Origin: Martinezella rhizogenes | GTDB taxonomy: Bacteria; Pseudomonadota; Alphaproteobacteria; Rhizobiales; Rhizobiaceae | Assembly: GCA_013322215.1 (NCBI GenBank) | Contig: JAAMEZ010000036.1 | Span: forward strand, 248,001-312,000 | Direction: 5' to 3' | DNA: 64,000 nt | Part shown: positions 16,423 through 25,639 of the stretch, piece after piece | Layout: every line of letters begins with the position of its first letter | Numbering within the stretch: the stretch's first letter is position 1 | The notes under the pieces: generated by a model | The model's input: the letters and a program-made list of their open reading frames with translations, nothing else | The model's database searches: none | Told to the model about the DNA's origin: nothing | Program-made: the position numbers and the translations under genes

Positions 16423-17958
16423 ATGAAAACAATGAAATGGGGATTGAAAACCGCTCTGACCGCACTCGTCATGTCGAGCGTCGCCATCAGCGCCGCCCCC
16501 GCTTTCGCGGCAGGCAAGCTCACGGTGTCGTCATCGCAGGACCCGGGCAGCTGGGACCCGATCGACACCTTCCTGGTGGCATGGGCCGCCGTCTCGACCA
16601 ACATCTTCGACGGCCTCACCTATCGCGGCCCCGATCTCAAGCTGGTGCCAGGCCTTGCCGAATCCTGGGAAGAACTCGACCAGGGCAAGCGCATCCGCTT
16701 CAAGCTGCGCCACAACGTGAAATTCCATGACGGCGAGCCCTTCAATGCCGAAGCCGTGAAATTCACCTTCGATCGTCTGCTCGGCGAACAGGGCGCCAAG
16801 GGACCGCAGCGCTCGAACTACACCGCGATCGAAAGCGTTGATATCATCGACGACTATACGGTCGACATGAAGCTGAAGACGCCCGATCCGGTGCTTTTGA
16901 CCAAGCTTGCCGGCTATGGCGCGATGATCGTTCCGCCGAAATACATCAAGGAAAAGGGTGAGGATTATTTCAACCTCAATCCGGTCGGCACCGGCGCATT
17001 CAAGTTCGTTTCCTATACGCCGAAGGTGAACATCAAGCTCGAAGCCAATCCGGATTACTGGGGCGGCGCGCCGAAGCTTTCTGAGCTCGAATACCGCTTC
17101 ATCAGCGAGCCGGCGACCGCCGTTGCCGAGCTTCAGGCCGGCCGCGTCGATATCGTTATCCCGCCGACCATTCCGATCGGAATGCTCCCGGTTATCCAGG
17201 GCGACTCCAAGCTCGAAATCGCCAGCGTTCCCGGCCCGACCGTGGACTCGCTGCGCTTCAACACCCGCGATGGCATCACGGCCGATCCGCGCGTGCGCAA
17301 GGCGATCATCATGGCCGTCGACCGCGACACGATCGTCAAGTCGATTCTCGCGGGCCAGGGAACAGAAATCGTCAGCTTCCAGAATTCTCTGTCCTTCGGC
17401 TACGATCCAGACCTGAAGCCGCTTCCCTACGATCCGGCAGGCGCAAAGAAGCTGCTCGCCGAAGCCGGCGTGAAGCCCGGCGCTGCGTTGCAGATCGACA
17501 TTCGCGGCAATGACGCGACGATGAACGAAGTAGCGCAGGTCGTCGTAAGCTATCTGCAGATGGTCGGCCTCACCGCCACCATCAAGCCCTATGAAACCAA
17601 CGTTCTGCTGAACGACATCATCCCGCAGGGCAAGACCGGCGCGATGTTCCAGCAGAAGTGGGGCGGCTGGACCTTCGATTACGACAACACCGCCTATTCG
17701 ATGTATCACTCCGGCGAAAAGTGGAACCCTTACGAGAAGGACACGACGCTGGACAAGCTGCTGGAATCGCAGCGTCCGCTCACCAATCGCGCCGAGCGCG
17801 AGAAGGTGCTGAAGGAGATCGGCAAATACGTTGCCGACAAGGCACTCGAACTGCCGCTCTACAACAGCAACGCGATCTACGGCGTCAGCAAGCGGGTCAA
17901 GGGCTTCGTGCCCGCACCGGATACCCGCATCAAGCTGAACGAAGTCACCGTCGACTAA
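16423..17958 (+). CDS. Peptide ABC transporter substrate-binding protein (SBP family 5)
   Basis: Periplasmic binding protein of 511 residues with a Sec signal peptide (residues ~1-28, ending APAFAAG). The mature protein follows the SBP_bac_5 fold: LTVSSSQDPGSWDPIDT at the start, the family motif region around LVPGLAESWEELDQGKRIRF, and VKFHDGEPFNAEAVKFTFDR. It delivers ligand to the two permeases encoded next. A GC-rich hairpin directly after the stop probably sets a higher mRNA level for this gene than for the permeases. Exact ligand unknown. Confidence 0.95.
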   Translation: MKTMKWGLKTALTALVMSSVAISAAPAFAAGKLTVSSSQDPGSWDPIDTFLVAWAAVSTNIFDGLTYRGPDLKLVPGLAESWEELDQGKRIRFKLRHNVKFHDGEPFNAEAVKFTFDRLLGEQGAKGPQRSNYTAIESVDIIDDYTVDMKLKTPDPVLLTKLAGYGAMIVPPKYIKEKGEDYFNLNPVGTGAFKFVSYTPKVNIKLEANPDYWGGAPKLSELEYRFISEPATAVAELQAGRVDIVIPPTIPIGMLPVIQGDSKLEIASVPGPTVDSLRFNTRDGITADPRVRKAIIMAVDRDTIVKSILAGQGTEIVSFQNSLSFGYDPDLKPLPYDPAGAKKLLAEAGVKPGAALQIDIRGNDATMNEVAQVVVSYLQMVGLTATIKPYETNVLLNDIIPQGKTGAMFQQKWGGWTFDYDNTAYSMYHSGEKWNPYEKDTTLDKLLESQRPLTNRAEREKVLKEIGKYVADKALELPLYNSNAIYGVSKRVKGFVPAPDTRIKLNEVTVD

Positions 17959-17969
17959 TCATCAGGCAG

Positions 17970-17996
17970 GACGCCGCCGGCTCGGTCGGCGGCGTC
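17970..17996 (+). terminator. GC-rich intercistronic hairpin
   Basis: A perfect 10-bp stem GACGCCGCCG / CGGCGGCGTC with a 7-nt loop, 11 bp after the binding-protein stop and 25 bp before the first permease gene. There is no U-tract, so it is more likely an attenuating or 3'-protecting structure than a full terminator, as is common after binding-protein genes. Confidence 0.6.
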
Positions 17997-18021
17997 GTCC
18001 GAAAGCTCTTAGGGTAAGAAC

Positions 18022-18945
18022 GTGGCCGGTTTTCTCATCAAGCGATTGCTGCAAGCGATTTTCGTCGTGATCGCCATCACTCTTCTCGTCTCCTTCGCCA
18101 TCCGTCTGACGGGCGACCCTGCCCTCATGATGTTTCAGGGCGGCGGCAGCATGACGGAAGACGATCTCGCCCGCATTCGCGCCGCCCTCGGCACGGACCA
18201 GCCCTTCCTCGTGCAATATTTCACCTTCCTGAAGGGGTTGCTGACGCTGGATTTCGGTCGCAGCTTCACCGGCGGTACGCCGGTTTCGCAACTGATCGCC
18301 AACGCCCTGCCCGCCACGCTGTTGCTTGCCTTCATCTCCATGGTCGTGTCGATCGCGCTCTCCATTCCGCTCGGGATCAAGGCAGCGACGGCGCGCGGCA
18401 AGACGGCGGACCAGATCATCCGCGTTCTTTCGCTCCTCGGCCTTTCCTTCCCGAATTTCTGGCTAGCACTGATGATGGTGCTCTTGTTCTCCATCACGCT
18501 CGGCTGGCTACCGCCGAGCGGCATGGTCGGCATTTCGAGCTATGTCATGCCGGCAGTGACGATGGGCGTTATCCTGACGGCGACCAACGTCCGCCTGGTG
18601 CGCACCGCCATGCTGGAAACGCTGCAGTCGCAATACATCATGGTCGCGCGCGCCAAGGGGCTGAGCGAAAGCAAGGTGCTCTACAAGCATGCGCTGCGCA
18701 ATTGCGCGATACCGCTCATCACCTATTTCGGCATCCAGTTCGGCGGGCTGCTCGGCGGCATCGTCGTCATCGAGCGCGTCTTCAACTGGCCCGGCCTTGG
18801 GACGCTGGCATTCGATGCCGTCGGCGCCCGTGACTACCCGGTCTTGCAAGGCGTGATCACCGTGCTGGCGCTGTTCATCGTCGGCGTCAATCTCCTCGTC
18901 GACATCGCCTATGGCCTCGTCGACCCCCGTATTCGCACGGAGTAA
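18022..18945 (+). CDS. Peptide ABC transporter permease, DppB type
   Basis: Inner-membrane permease of 307 residues with six helices. It starts with the family's N-terminal signature (FLIKRLLQAIFVVIAITLLV) and carries the EAA loop coupling to the ATPase (MVARAKGLSESKVLYKHALR, then N). It begins with GTG at 18022 after a hairpin. It pairs with the DppC-type permease 4 bp downstream. Confidence 0.94.
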   Translation: MAGFLIKRLLQAIFVVIAITLLVSFAIRLTGDPALMMFQGGGSMTEDDLARIRAALGTDQPFLVQYFTFLKGLLTLDFGRSFTGGTPVSQLIANALPATLLLAFISMVVSIALSIPLGIKAATARGKTADQIIRVLSLLGLSFPNFWLALMMVLLFSITLGWLPPSGMVGISSYVMPAVTMGVILTATNVRLVRTAMLETLQSQYIMVARAKGLSESKVLYKHALRNCAIPLITYFGIQFGGLLGGIVVIERVFNWPGLGTLAFDAVGARDYPVLQGVITVLALFIVGVNLLVDIAYGLVDPRIRTE

Positions 18946-18949
18946 GCCG

Positions 18950-19798
18950 ATGGCCGCCACGATCTCACGCCGTTCGCGATTCTACAGCTTCGAATTCATC
19001 GTCGGAGCCCTGATCACGGTCGTCATATGCCTTGCCGTGCTGCTCTCCGACGTGCTCTTTCCCGGCGGTGCGGAAAAGATCGACCTGATGGCACGGCTCG
19101 CAAGACCCTTTGCCAGCCTCGCTCATCCCTTCGGCACCGATCCGCTCGGGCGTGATGTGCTTGCCCGCGTCGTCGCAGGCGGCAAGATATCGCTGACCGT
19201 CGGCCTGACTTCGGTCATTGGCGGCGTGGTGCTTGGCGTGTTGGTCGGCCTTGCGGCGGGCTATTACCGTGGCATATGGGACATGCTGCTGATGCGATTT
19301 GCCGACATCCAGCTCGCCATGCCCTTCATTCTCCTGGCCATCACCTTCATTGCCATCGTCGGCGGCAGCCTGACCAACACGATCATCCTGCTGATCGTGT
19401 CGCAATGGGTGCAATATGCCCGCCTCGTTCGCGGCTCGGTACTCAGCCTGCGCGAACGCGAGTTCATCCTGTCGGCACGGGCGATCGGCGTCAAAGACTG
19501 GCGCATCATCTTCCAGCATCTGCTGCCGAACCTTGTCGGGCCGGTGATCGTGCTGATGACGCTGAACATCGCCAACAACATTCTCCTGGAAAGCAGCCTG
19601 ACCTTCCTTGGGCTGGGCGTCGATCCGACAATTCCAAGCTGGGGCGGCATGTTGGCCGACGGACGAACCTATCTGCAGACCGCGTGGTGGGTGAGCCTCT
19701 TTCCTGGCCTAGCGATCCTTTTGACCGTGCTCGGCCTCAATCTCCTCGGCGACTGGCTGCGCGATAGCCTCGACCCCACTGGCAGAACGACAAGGTAA
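18950..19798 (+). CDS. Peptide ABC transporter permease, DppC type
   Basis: Inner-membrane permease of 282 residues from ATG 18950 (a longer frame overlaps the DppB gene). The periplasmic segment HPFGTDPLGRDVLARVVAGG and the EAA loop (LSAREFIL-like: REFILSARAIGVKDWRIIFQ, then HLLPN) are diagnostic of DppC/OppC. Only 4 bp separate it from DppB and 6 bp from the M14 peptidase, so the operon is tight. Confidence 0.94.
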   Translation: MAATISRRSRFYSFEFIVGALITVVICLAVLLSDVLFPGGAEKIDLMARLARPFASLAHPFGTDPLGRDVLARVVAGGKISLTVGLTSVIGGVVLGVLVGLAAGYYRGIWDMLLMRFADIQLAMPFILLAITFIAIVGGSLTNTIILLIVSQWVQYARLVRGSVLSLREREFILSARAIGVKDWRIIFQHLLPNLVGPVIVLMTLNIANNILLESSLTFLGLGVDPTIPSWGGMLADGRTYLQTAWWVSLFPGLAILLTVLGLNLLGDWLRDSLDPTGRTTR

Positions 19799-19804
19799 GA
19801 CATC

Positions 19805-21535
19805 ATGACCCTGATTTTCGAAAGAAGCTTTGAGCGCACGCTGTCGCGCCTCGTCGCCGATGCCAAGCCTGACCAGAACTTCCAAGCCTGGACCTTCGAT
19901 GACCGGGAAAGCCGCCAGCGGGCGGAGCGCGAACTCAAGGAAAAGGGTGTCAAGGCGCGCATTCGCAGCGCCTACAAGCCGCTGGTGACCGCCTTCATCG
20001 AGGAGATTGATCTACGGGATGTGGACGCGATCGAGATCCGCTACCCGGTTCATCCCAACGCACCGGAAAACCGCTTCCGACTGGAAGCCTATCCACTTGC
20101 GGCGATGGTCGGAGATCGCAAGATCGCCTTTATCGCGAGAGCGGATGGCGAGTTTCACTATGATGTCGTGTTGAAGAACAATGCCGGCGAAGAGCGCCAA
20201 TTGAAGGTGCTCGTGCCCAATCGCGTCCATGTCGATGCAGCTGGTGAAACGAGCGTTTCCCCGACCGGCTGGCTCATGCGGGACGGCAATGCGACGGGTG
20301 AACGCCTCGCCACGGATTATGAACAGCTTTTCGAAGAAACCATCGCAGCAGTCACCCACTTCGACTGGGGCGCAACCGAGCCCTATTTCGAGGAGCTGAA
20401 TATCCGCGTCGCCCTACCCGTAGCGGATGAGGCCTTGCCTGTTGGCGATGAAGTGATGAGCCTGCGCGAGGCGTTGCATGAAGACTTCTATTTCTCGCTG
20501 CTCGAATTCTTCCAGAAGAAGTCCGGTCGGCCGCTGGGCGACCGCGGCTTGAAGCCCGGGCAGATCGTTCCCCAAGTCCTACTCTCCTCCGGCGAGATCT
20601 CTGTCAAAGTCGAAACGCAACCGCTATCCACTCGCTACTGGGATGGCCTGGAGCAGCGGATCGAGGCGGCAACGGAACCTTTGGCCGTACAGCAGATCGA
20701 GGCCGAGCTTAACCAGATCGGCGGCGAAGCATTTGAGGCTGCCACTCGCTCCGGACGCTCTGTACGAGCACGCTATATCAAGGGCCGCGATGCTGCCGTG
20801 ATGATCAGCGGCGGGCAGCACGCCAATGAGACGACCGGCGGCGCGGGAGCACTGCGCGCGGCAAAACGCCTGGCCAAGATCGAAGGGGCTCATTTCACCA
20901 TCTCGCCGCTGGAGAATCCCGATGGCTACGCGCTACATCAGCGCCTGCGTCAGGACAGCCCGCGCCATATGTATCATGCCGCCCGCTATACCGCGCTCGG
21001 CGACGACCTCGAATACCGCACCGAGGCCAATGCCGGCCCCTATCTCTTCGAGAAGAAGATCCGCTTCCAGGCGGAAAAGCTGAGCGGCGCGCAACTGCAC
21101 GTCAATCTGCATGGCTATCCAGCGCATGAATGGACGCGCCCGCTTTCCGGTTACGTCCCGCGCAATTTCGCCATGTGGACGCTGCCGAAAGGTTTCTTCC
21201 TGATTGCTCGCTATCACTCCGGCTGGGCGACCCAGGCCGAGCAGCTTCTCGACAAGGTCACCAAACACCTTGGCGCCATCCCCGGCCTGCTGGACTACAA
21301 TGACCGTCAGATCGCGCTTTACGAAACCCATGCAGGCGAAACCGGCTTCCGCATCATCAACGGCTTCCCCTGCCTCGCCGATATCGACGATCGCCACACG
21401 GTGCCGATGACCCTGATTACCGAATATCCGGACGAGACTATCTACGGCGATGCATTCGTCGCCGGTCATACGGCCCAGATGGAAACCGTGCTGTCGGCCT
21501 ATGGCGCCTGGCAGGAAATCATGGCTTCGAGCTGA
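19805..21535 (+). CDS. M14-family zinc carboxypeptidase
   Basis: A 576-residue metallopeptidase. The C-terminal half is an M14 domain: zinc ligands HANE (in ISGGQHANETTGG), a substrate-carboxylate region (ENPDGYALHQRL), the third ligand His in VNLHGYPAHEW, and a plausible catalytic Glu in LITEYPDETIYG. The N-terminal ~300 residues have no motif I recognise and may be a substrate-selecting domain. No signal peptide, so it is cytoplasmic and would trim peptides after import. It is encoded 6 bp after the DppC permease, i.e. as the last gene of the ABC operon. Its 3' end overlaps the convergent LysR gene by 17 bp. Confidence 0.85.
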   Translation: MTLIFERSFERTLSRLVADAKPDQNFQAWTFDDRESRQRAERELKEKGVKARIRSAYKPLVTAFIEEIDLRDVDAIEIRYPVHPNAPENRFRLEAYPLAAMVGDRKIAFIARADGEFHYDVVLKNNAGEERQLKVLVPNRVHVDAAGETSVSPTGWLMRDGNATGERLATDYEQLFEETIAAVTHFDWGATEPYFEELNIRVALPVADEALPVGDEVMSLREALHEDFYFSLLEFFQKKSGRPLGDRGLKPGQIVPQVLLSSGEISVKVETQPLSTRYWDGLEQRIEAATEPLAVQQIEAELNQIGGEAFEAATRSGRSVRARYIKGRDAAVMISGGQHANETTGGAGALRAAKRLAKIEGAHFTISPLENPDGYALHQRLRQDSPRHMYHAARYTALGDDLEYRTEANAGPYLFEKKIRFQAEKLSGAQLHVNLHGYPAHEWTRPLSGYVPRNFAMWTLPKGFFLIARYHSGWATQAEQLLDKVTKHLGAIPGLLDYNDRQIALYETHAGETGFRIINGFPCLADIDDRHTVPMTLITEYPDETIYGDAFVAGHTAQMETVLSAYGAWQEIMASS

Positions 21536-22403
21536 CCGGGCGGGCCGATCGGAGCATATCGAGAAGCGCGGTCATGGCACTGGACCTATAGGCGTCCTTC
21601 CGGCGTACGAAGAGCGTATCCACCAGCGACCGCTCCGGCGGGAGATCGTGGATCGCAACCCTGCCCTCGCGGGCGGCGGCAGCGACGACACCCTTCGGCA
21701 GGAGAGTGACGCCGACGCCTGCCGATACGCAGCTTATGATCGTGTCGAGAGAACCGAATTCCAGCGGCTTCGACGTAACAATGCCCATATCGGCGAGAAG
21801 CGCTTCCAGCCGCTGCCGATAGGAGCATCCGATCTGGAAGACGATGGTCTTCAGATCGGCAATCGTGGCCAAGTTTTCCAGCGCTTGAATGGCCGGTGAT
21901 GTCACGAGAACCAGCTCCTCTCGAAAAATCACTTCGTCGTTGAGATCGGGATGACTGACGGGACCTGCCACGAAGGCACCCTCGACCCGGCATGAAATGA
22001 CATCGTCGATCAGCCGGCGGGTCGTACCAGTCGTGACGACAAGGCGCACCTGTGGATAGGTTTTGGCGAATTGACCGAGGAGCGGTGACAATCGCAACGC
22101 CGTAGTCGTTTCCAGGCTGCCGATCGAGAGCGTCCCACCCGGTGAGCCATCATCCTGCGCAGCGGTGCGTGCATCGGCGAGCAGCTTGGTGATACGACCG
22201 ACGAACGGCAGAACGCGCTCTCCGGCCGGTGTGGTGGACACACCGCGCGCATGCCGCTGGAACAGGCTGACGCCCAGCTCCTCTTCCAGTGCCCGAATAC
22301 GCGCTGTTACGTTCGATTGAACCGTATGCAGCTCCTGTGCCGCCCGGTTCATGCTGCCATGCCGCGATACCGCTTCGAAAACTCTGAGGTCGGATACGTT
22401 CAT
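21519..22403 (-). CDS. LysR family transcriptional regulator
   Basis: A 294-residue LysR regulator. The N-terminal winged helix (LRVFEAVSRHGSMNRAAQEL, then HTVQSNVTARIRALEEELGV, then LFQRHARGV) is followed by the effector-binding domain. It is divergent from a YbfB-type MFS gene, with paired CTCTC/GAGAG dyads between them, so it most likely regulates that transporter (and the SnoaL-like gene behind it). Its 3' end overlaps the end of the M14 gene by 17 bp. Confidence 0.93.
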   Translation of the reverse strand: MNVSDLRVFEAVSRHGSMNRAAQELHTVQSNVTARIRALEEELGVSLFQRHARGVSTTPAGERVLPFVGRITKLLADARTAAQDDGSPGGTLSIGSLETTTALRLSPLLGQFAKTYPQVRLVVTTGTTRRLIDDVISCRVEGAFVAGPVSHPDLNDEVIFREELVLVTSPAIQALENLATIADLKTIVFQIGCSYRQRLEALLADMGIVTSKPLEFGSLDTIISCVSAGVGVTLLPKGVVAAAAREGRVAIHDLPPERSLVDTLFVRRKDAYRSSAMTALLDMLRSARPVSSKP

Positions 22404-22420
22404 GCCTCACCTATCTTAAA

Positions 22421-22503
22421 GAGAGATAACTGCTCTCATAACAAATCAATTTTTATGATATAGCTCGCGGCGTATTCTCTCAAGCACCGATAGCTGAGAG
22501 AAT
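22421..22503. promoter_or_regulatory. LysR-type operator region with repeated dyads
   Basis: Two dyads lie in the 104-bp divergent gap. The first is GAGAG-N7-CTCTC (22421-22437). The second is a perfect 9-bp-arm repeat ATTCTCTCA (22474-22482) / TGAGAGAAT (22495-22503), ending 4 bp before the MFS start and covering its probable ribosome site. The shared half-site GAGAG suggests one LysR protein binds both. Inference from sequence symmetry only. Confidence 0.55.
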
Positions 22504-22507
22504 TCCC

Positions 22508-23752
22508 ATGACTGACGCAACGACGCACGAAATCGATCGAAACCATCATGGCGCCCGGATGGCATGGCGCGCCATCCTGTCGGCATTCTGCGCCTGCCTG
22601 ATTGGCATCGGCCTTGCCCGCTTCGCCTATACGCCACTTCTGCCTGTTATCGTCGACGCACATTGGTTCGAGGCCTCGGCAGCCGCCTATCTCGGCGCCG
22701 CCAATCTTTCTGGCTATCTCGTCGGTGCGTTGCTCGGGCGACCGGTGGCCGGGCGCATCTCCACTGTCCTCACGCTCAGGATCATGATGCTTGCCGCCAC
22801 CGCGGCATTTTTGGCCTGCGCCTTCCCGATCAGCTTTGCATGGTTCTTCGCATGGCGCTTCGTGGCCGGCCTTGCCGGTGGCATCCTGATGGTGCTCGCG
22901 GCGCCGACCGTCTTGCCGCTGATCGCGCCTTCCCGGCGCGGGCTCGCCAGCGGTGTGATTTTCATGGGCATCGGCGCCGGCGTTGCGCTATCGGGCACGC
23001 TGGTTCCCCTGTTGCTGCAACAGGGCTTGCGCGAAACCTGGCTCGGCCTCGGCGCCCTGTCGCTGCTCTTGACGATCATTGCCTGGGCCGGATGGCCGCG
23101 CGATGTCACCGGCCACACCGCCACAAACCATCATACTGCCCATGTCCCGAAACGCTGGACGCTGCGCGCGCTCTACATCGAATACGCGCTGAATGCCGCA
23201 GGCTGGGTTCCGCATATGATCTTCCTCGTGGATTTCGTTGCCCGCGGATTGGGACGAGGGCTACAGGTCGGCGCGGAATATTGGGTATTATTCGGCCTCG
23301 GCGCCACAGTCGGCCCAATCCTTGCGGGTCATTTGGCGGACCGCACCGGTTTTGCCGCAGCGCTGCGGTTCGCCTTTCTTCTCGAGGCTGTCGCAGTCGC
23401 CATTCCCGCCCTTGGCCACGCGCAGGTTTGGCTCATCGCCTCGAGCCTGATCGTCGGTGCATTCGTGACCGGCACGGTTCCTCTGATGCTCGGTCGGATC
23501 GCGGAGTTGCTGCTGCACCACCCGGCCCAACAGAAAGTCGCCTGGAGCCTGGCGACCGTGTTCTTTGCGCTGTTCCAGGCCGTTTCAGCCTACGGGCTTT
23601 CCTTCGTCTTCGCCCGAACCGGTGGAAACTACTACCTGCTCTTCTTCATCGGAGCCGGCGCCATGGTTCTCGCCCTGGCGATCGATCTCTTCGTTGCGGT
23701 GTTCGTCCGCACGCCGCCGCAGCAAGCCCAGGATCATGACGCACAACGATAG
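22508..23752 (+). CDS. YbfB/YjiJ family MFS transporter
   Basis: A 414-residue, 12-helix major facilitator. The start (RAILSAFCACLIGIGLARFA, then YTPLLPVIVDAHWF) and the helix 2 region (AAYLGAANLSGYLVGALLGR) are the signature of the YbfB/YjiJ group, whose substrates are mostly unknown. It is divergent from a LysR regulator and followed 11 bp later by a SnoaL-like gene with its own AGGAGG site, so the two are probably one operon. Confidence 0.88.
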   Translation: MTDATTHEIDRNHHGARMAWRAILSAFCACLIGIGLARFAYTPLLPVIVDAHWFEASAAAYLGAANLSGYLVGALLGRPVAGRISTVLTLRIMMLAATAAFLACAFPISFAWFFAWRFVAGLAGGILMVLAAPTVLPLIAPSRRGLASGVIFMGIGAGVALSGTLVPLLLQQGLRETWLGLGALSLLLTIIAWAGWPRDVTGHTATNHHTAHVPKRWTLRALYIEYALNAAGWVPHMIFLVDFVARGLGRGLQVGAEYWVLFGLGATVGPILAGHLADRTGFAAALRFAFLLEAVAVAIPALGHAQVWLIASSLIVGAFVTGTVPLMLGRIAELLLHHPAQQKVAWSLATVFFALFQAVSAYGLSFVFARTGGNYYLLFFIGAGAMVLALAIDLFVAVFVRTPPQQAQDHDAQR

Positions 23753-23763
23753 GAGGATCAGAC

Positions 23764-24246
23764 ATGGCAAACCTTTTGACTGAGATTACCGGCAGCGAAA
23801 AAATGACAGGCGATGGTGGCGCCCTCGATACACTCATCGGCTTCTATCGCGCCTTCAACGCCGGCGACCTGGATGCACTGGCCGCCAACTGGGCCGATGG
23901 CGATAGGCCAAGCATGGACAATCCGATCGGAGGCATCCGGCGCGGATGGCCGTCTATCCGTGATGGCTATGCGAAGCTGTTTGGTGGAAAGGCGAAAGTC
24001 CTGGTCACATTCCAAGATTTTACCGGCCAGGGCGGCGATGACTGGCATTTGTTCGTCGGTCGAGAGAAGGGAAGTTGCGTCACCGCCGACAAGAGTATCG
24101 AGCTTCGCATTCGCACGACACGCTGGTTCACCCGGATCGACGGTGTCTGGCGCCAGCTTCACCATCACGGCTCCATCGAGGAGCCTGCCCTGCTTACCGC
24201 CTATCAGGAGATCATCTTCGGCGCGCCATTGGAGCGACCGGCGTAG
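23764..24246 (+). CDS. SnoaL/NTF2-like protein
   Basis: A 160-residue single-domain protein with an NTF2-like cone fold pattern: the helix ALDTLIGFYRAFNAGDLDAL, the following WADGDRPSMDNPIGG segment, and the closing strands TTRWFTRIDGVWRQLHHHGS. Members range from ketosteroid-isomerase-like enzymes to ligand-binding proteins; no catalytic dyad can be assigned confidently. Ribosome site AGGAGG precedes ATG 23764. It is co-transcribed with the YbfB-type MFS gene and may act on its substrate. Confidence 0.75.
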   Translation: MANLLTEITGSEKMTGDGGALDTLIGFYRAFNAGDLDALAANWADGDRPSMDNPIGGIRRGWPSIRDGYAKLFGGKAKVLVTFQDFTGQGGDDWHLFVGREKGSCVTADKSIELRIRTTRWFTRIDGVWRQLHHHGSIEEPALLTAYQEIIFGAPLERPA

Positions 24247-24322
24247 ATGATGTCACGAGATTTTGGCCCTCCATGCGGTAGCTTGCCCACATGGCGCCAA
24301 AGTTTCACGCGAGTTGGGATTC

Positions 24323-25588
24323 ATGAGGCATTTTCTACTGTTGTTCGCCAGCCTGTCCATTATCTGCCTGGGGTCATTTGCCCCACCGGCATATGCCGAA
24401 GGATTCGTTCGTGCCGATCATCAGCGGATCGTCGACGGCAAGGGCAATCCCCTCATCCTGCGCGGTCTCGGCCTCGGCGGCTGGATGGTGCAGGAGGGCT
24501 ACATGATGGGCCTTGCCAATCTCAAGGCGCAGCACATCATTCGCGCCCGCATTTCCGAAGTCATCGGCGAGAAAAGGACCGAGCAATTCTATCGGTCCTG
24601 GCGCGAGAATGCGGTAACGAAAGCCGATATCGACGCGATGGCCGAATGGGGTTTCAACAGCGTACGGCTGCCGATGCACTGGAACCTGTTCATCGAGGAC
24701 AAGCACGGCAAGAACACCTCCAGGAATATTGTCTGGAACGAAGAGGGCTTTCGCCGGGTCGACGTTTTGATCCGCTGGCTGAAAGCCAATGACATGTACT
24801 TGATCCTCGACCTGCATGCGGCACCTGGCGGTCAGGGTCACGACATCGCCATTTCCGACCGCTATCCGAACAAGCCGTCGCTTTGGTACAGCGATGAGAA
24901 CCAGGCGATGATGATCGCGCTGTGGAGCGAGATCGCCCGTCGCTACAGGAACGAGCCGACGATCGCTGGTTACGATCTCCTCAACGAACCGAATTGGGGT
25001 TTTCAGGACAAGAAAGACAAGGGCGGCTGCCGCGAGACCGAAAATCGGCCGCTGCGCGACATCTATCAGCGCACCATCCGCGCCATCCGCGCGATCGATA
25101 CCAACCATATGCTTATTATCGAGGGCAATTGCTGGGGCAACAACTATGCCGGAATATTGCCGGTTGCCGACCGCAATACGGCGCTCAGCTTTCACAAATA
25201 CTGGACGCCGACGACGCAGGAATCGATCGAACCCTTTTTGAAGCTACGCGAGCAATATGACATGCCGCTCTGGAACGGCGAATCCGGCGAGAACAACAAT
25301 GACTGGTATGCGCGCGCCGTAGAATTGCAGGAAAAGAACGGCATCGGCTGGTCGTGGTGGCCATTGAAGAAAATGGGCGCTGGCAATCCGCTGGAGATCA
25401 AGACCAATGCCAATTATCGCCGCCTGACTGCCTATCTCCGCGGCGAAGGCAGGAAACCTTCCGCCAAGAGCGCCTTTGCCGGGCTGATGCAGCTTGCAAC
25501 CGACAGCCGCTATGACAGGAATATCCATCATCAAGCCGTGGTCGACGCTTTGATGGGACCTTCGCGCAAATCGGGCATGACCGAATAG
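24323..25588 (+). CDS. Exported glycoside hydrolase family 5 (cellulase/exoglucanase-like)
   Basis: A 421-residue secreted glycosidase from ATG 24323, which places a Sec signal peptide at residues 1-25 (ending AYAEG). The GH5 retaining mechanism needs two Glu: the acid/base E222 in DLLNEPN and the nucleophile E320 in PLWNGESGEN, both present. The GH5 motifs RLPMHWN (115-121), DLHAAPGGQG (163-172) and HKYW (291-294) are also clear. Likely a beta-glucanase acting outside or in the periplasm. It is monocistronic, with no carbohydrate genes adjacent, so it is either for plant or microbial polysaccharide or for remodelling self-made beta-glucan. Confidence 0.9.
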   Translation: MRHFLLLFASLSIICLGSFAPPAYAEGFVRADHQRIVDGKGNPLILRGLGLGGWMVQEGYMMGLANLKAQHIIRARISEVIGEKRTEQFYRSWRENAVTKADIDAMAEWGFNSVRLPMHWNLFIEDKHGKNTSRNIVWNEEGFRRVDVLIRWLKANDMYLILDLHAAPGGQGHDIAISDRYPNKPSLWYSDENQAMMIALWSEIARRYRNEPTIAGYDLLNEPNWGFQDKKDKGGCRETENRPLRDIYQRTIRAIRAIDTNHMLIIEGNCWGNNYAGILPVADRNTALSFHKYWTPTTQESIEPFLKLREQYDMPLWNGESGENNNDWYARAVELQEKNGIGWSWWPLKKMGAGNPLEIKTNANYRRLTAYLRGEGRKPSAKSAFAGLMQLATDSRYDRNIHHQAVVDALMGPSRKSGMTE

Positions 25589-25639
25589 GATTCACTATCA
25601 TCCGTCGGCGCGAGGCACTCCATGTCTCCCGCAATGCGG

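Noticed and set aside
16531..17709. Long open frame antisense to the binding-protein gene
   Set aside because: It mirrors the codon pattern of the real gene in GC-rich DNA; low-complexity translation with no domain, no ribosome site.
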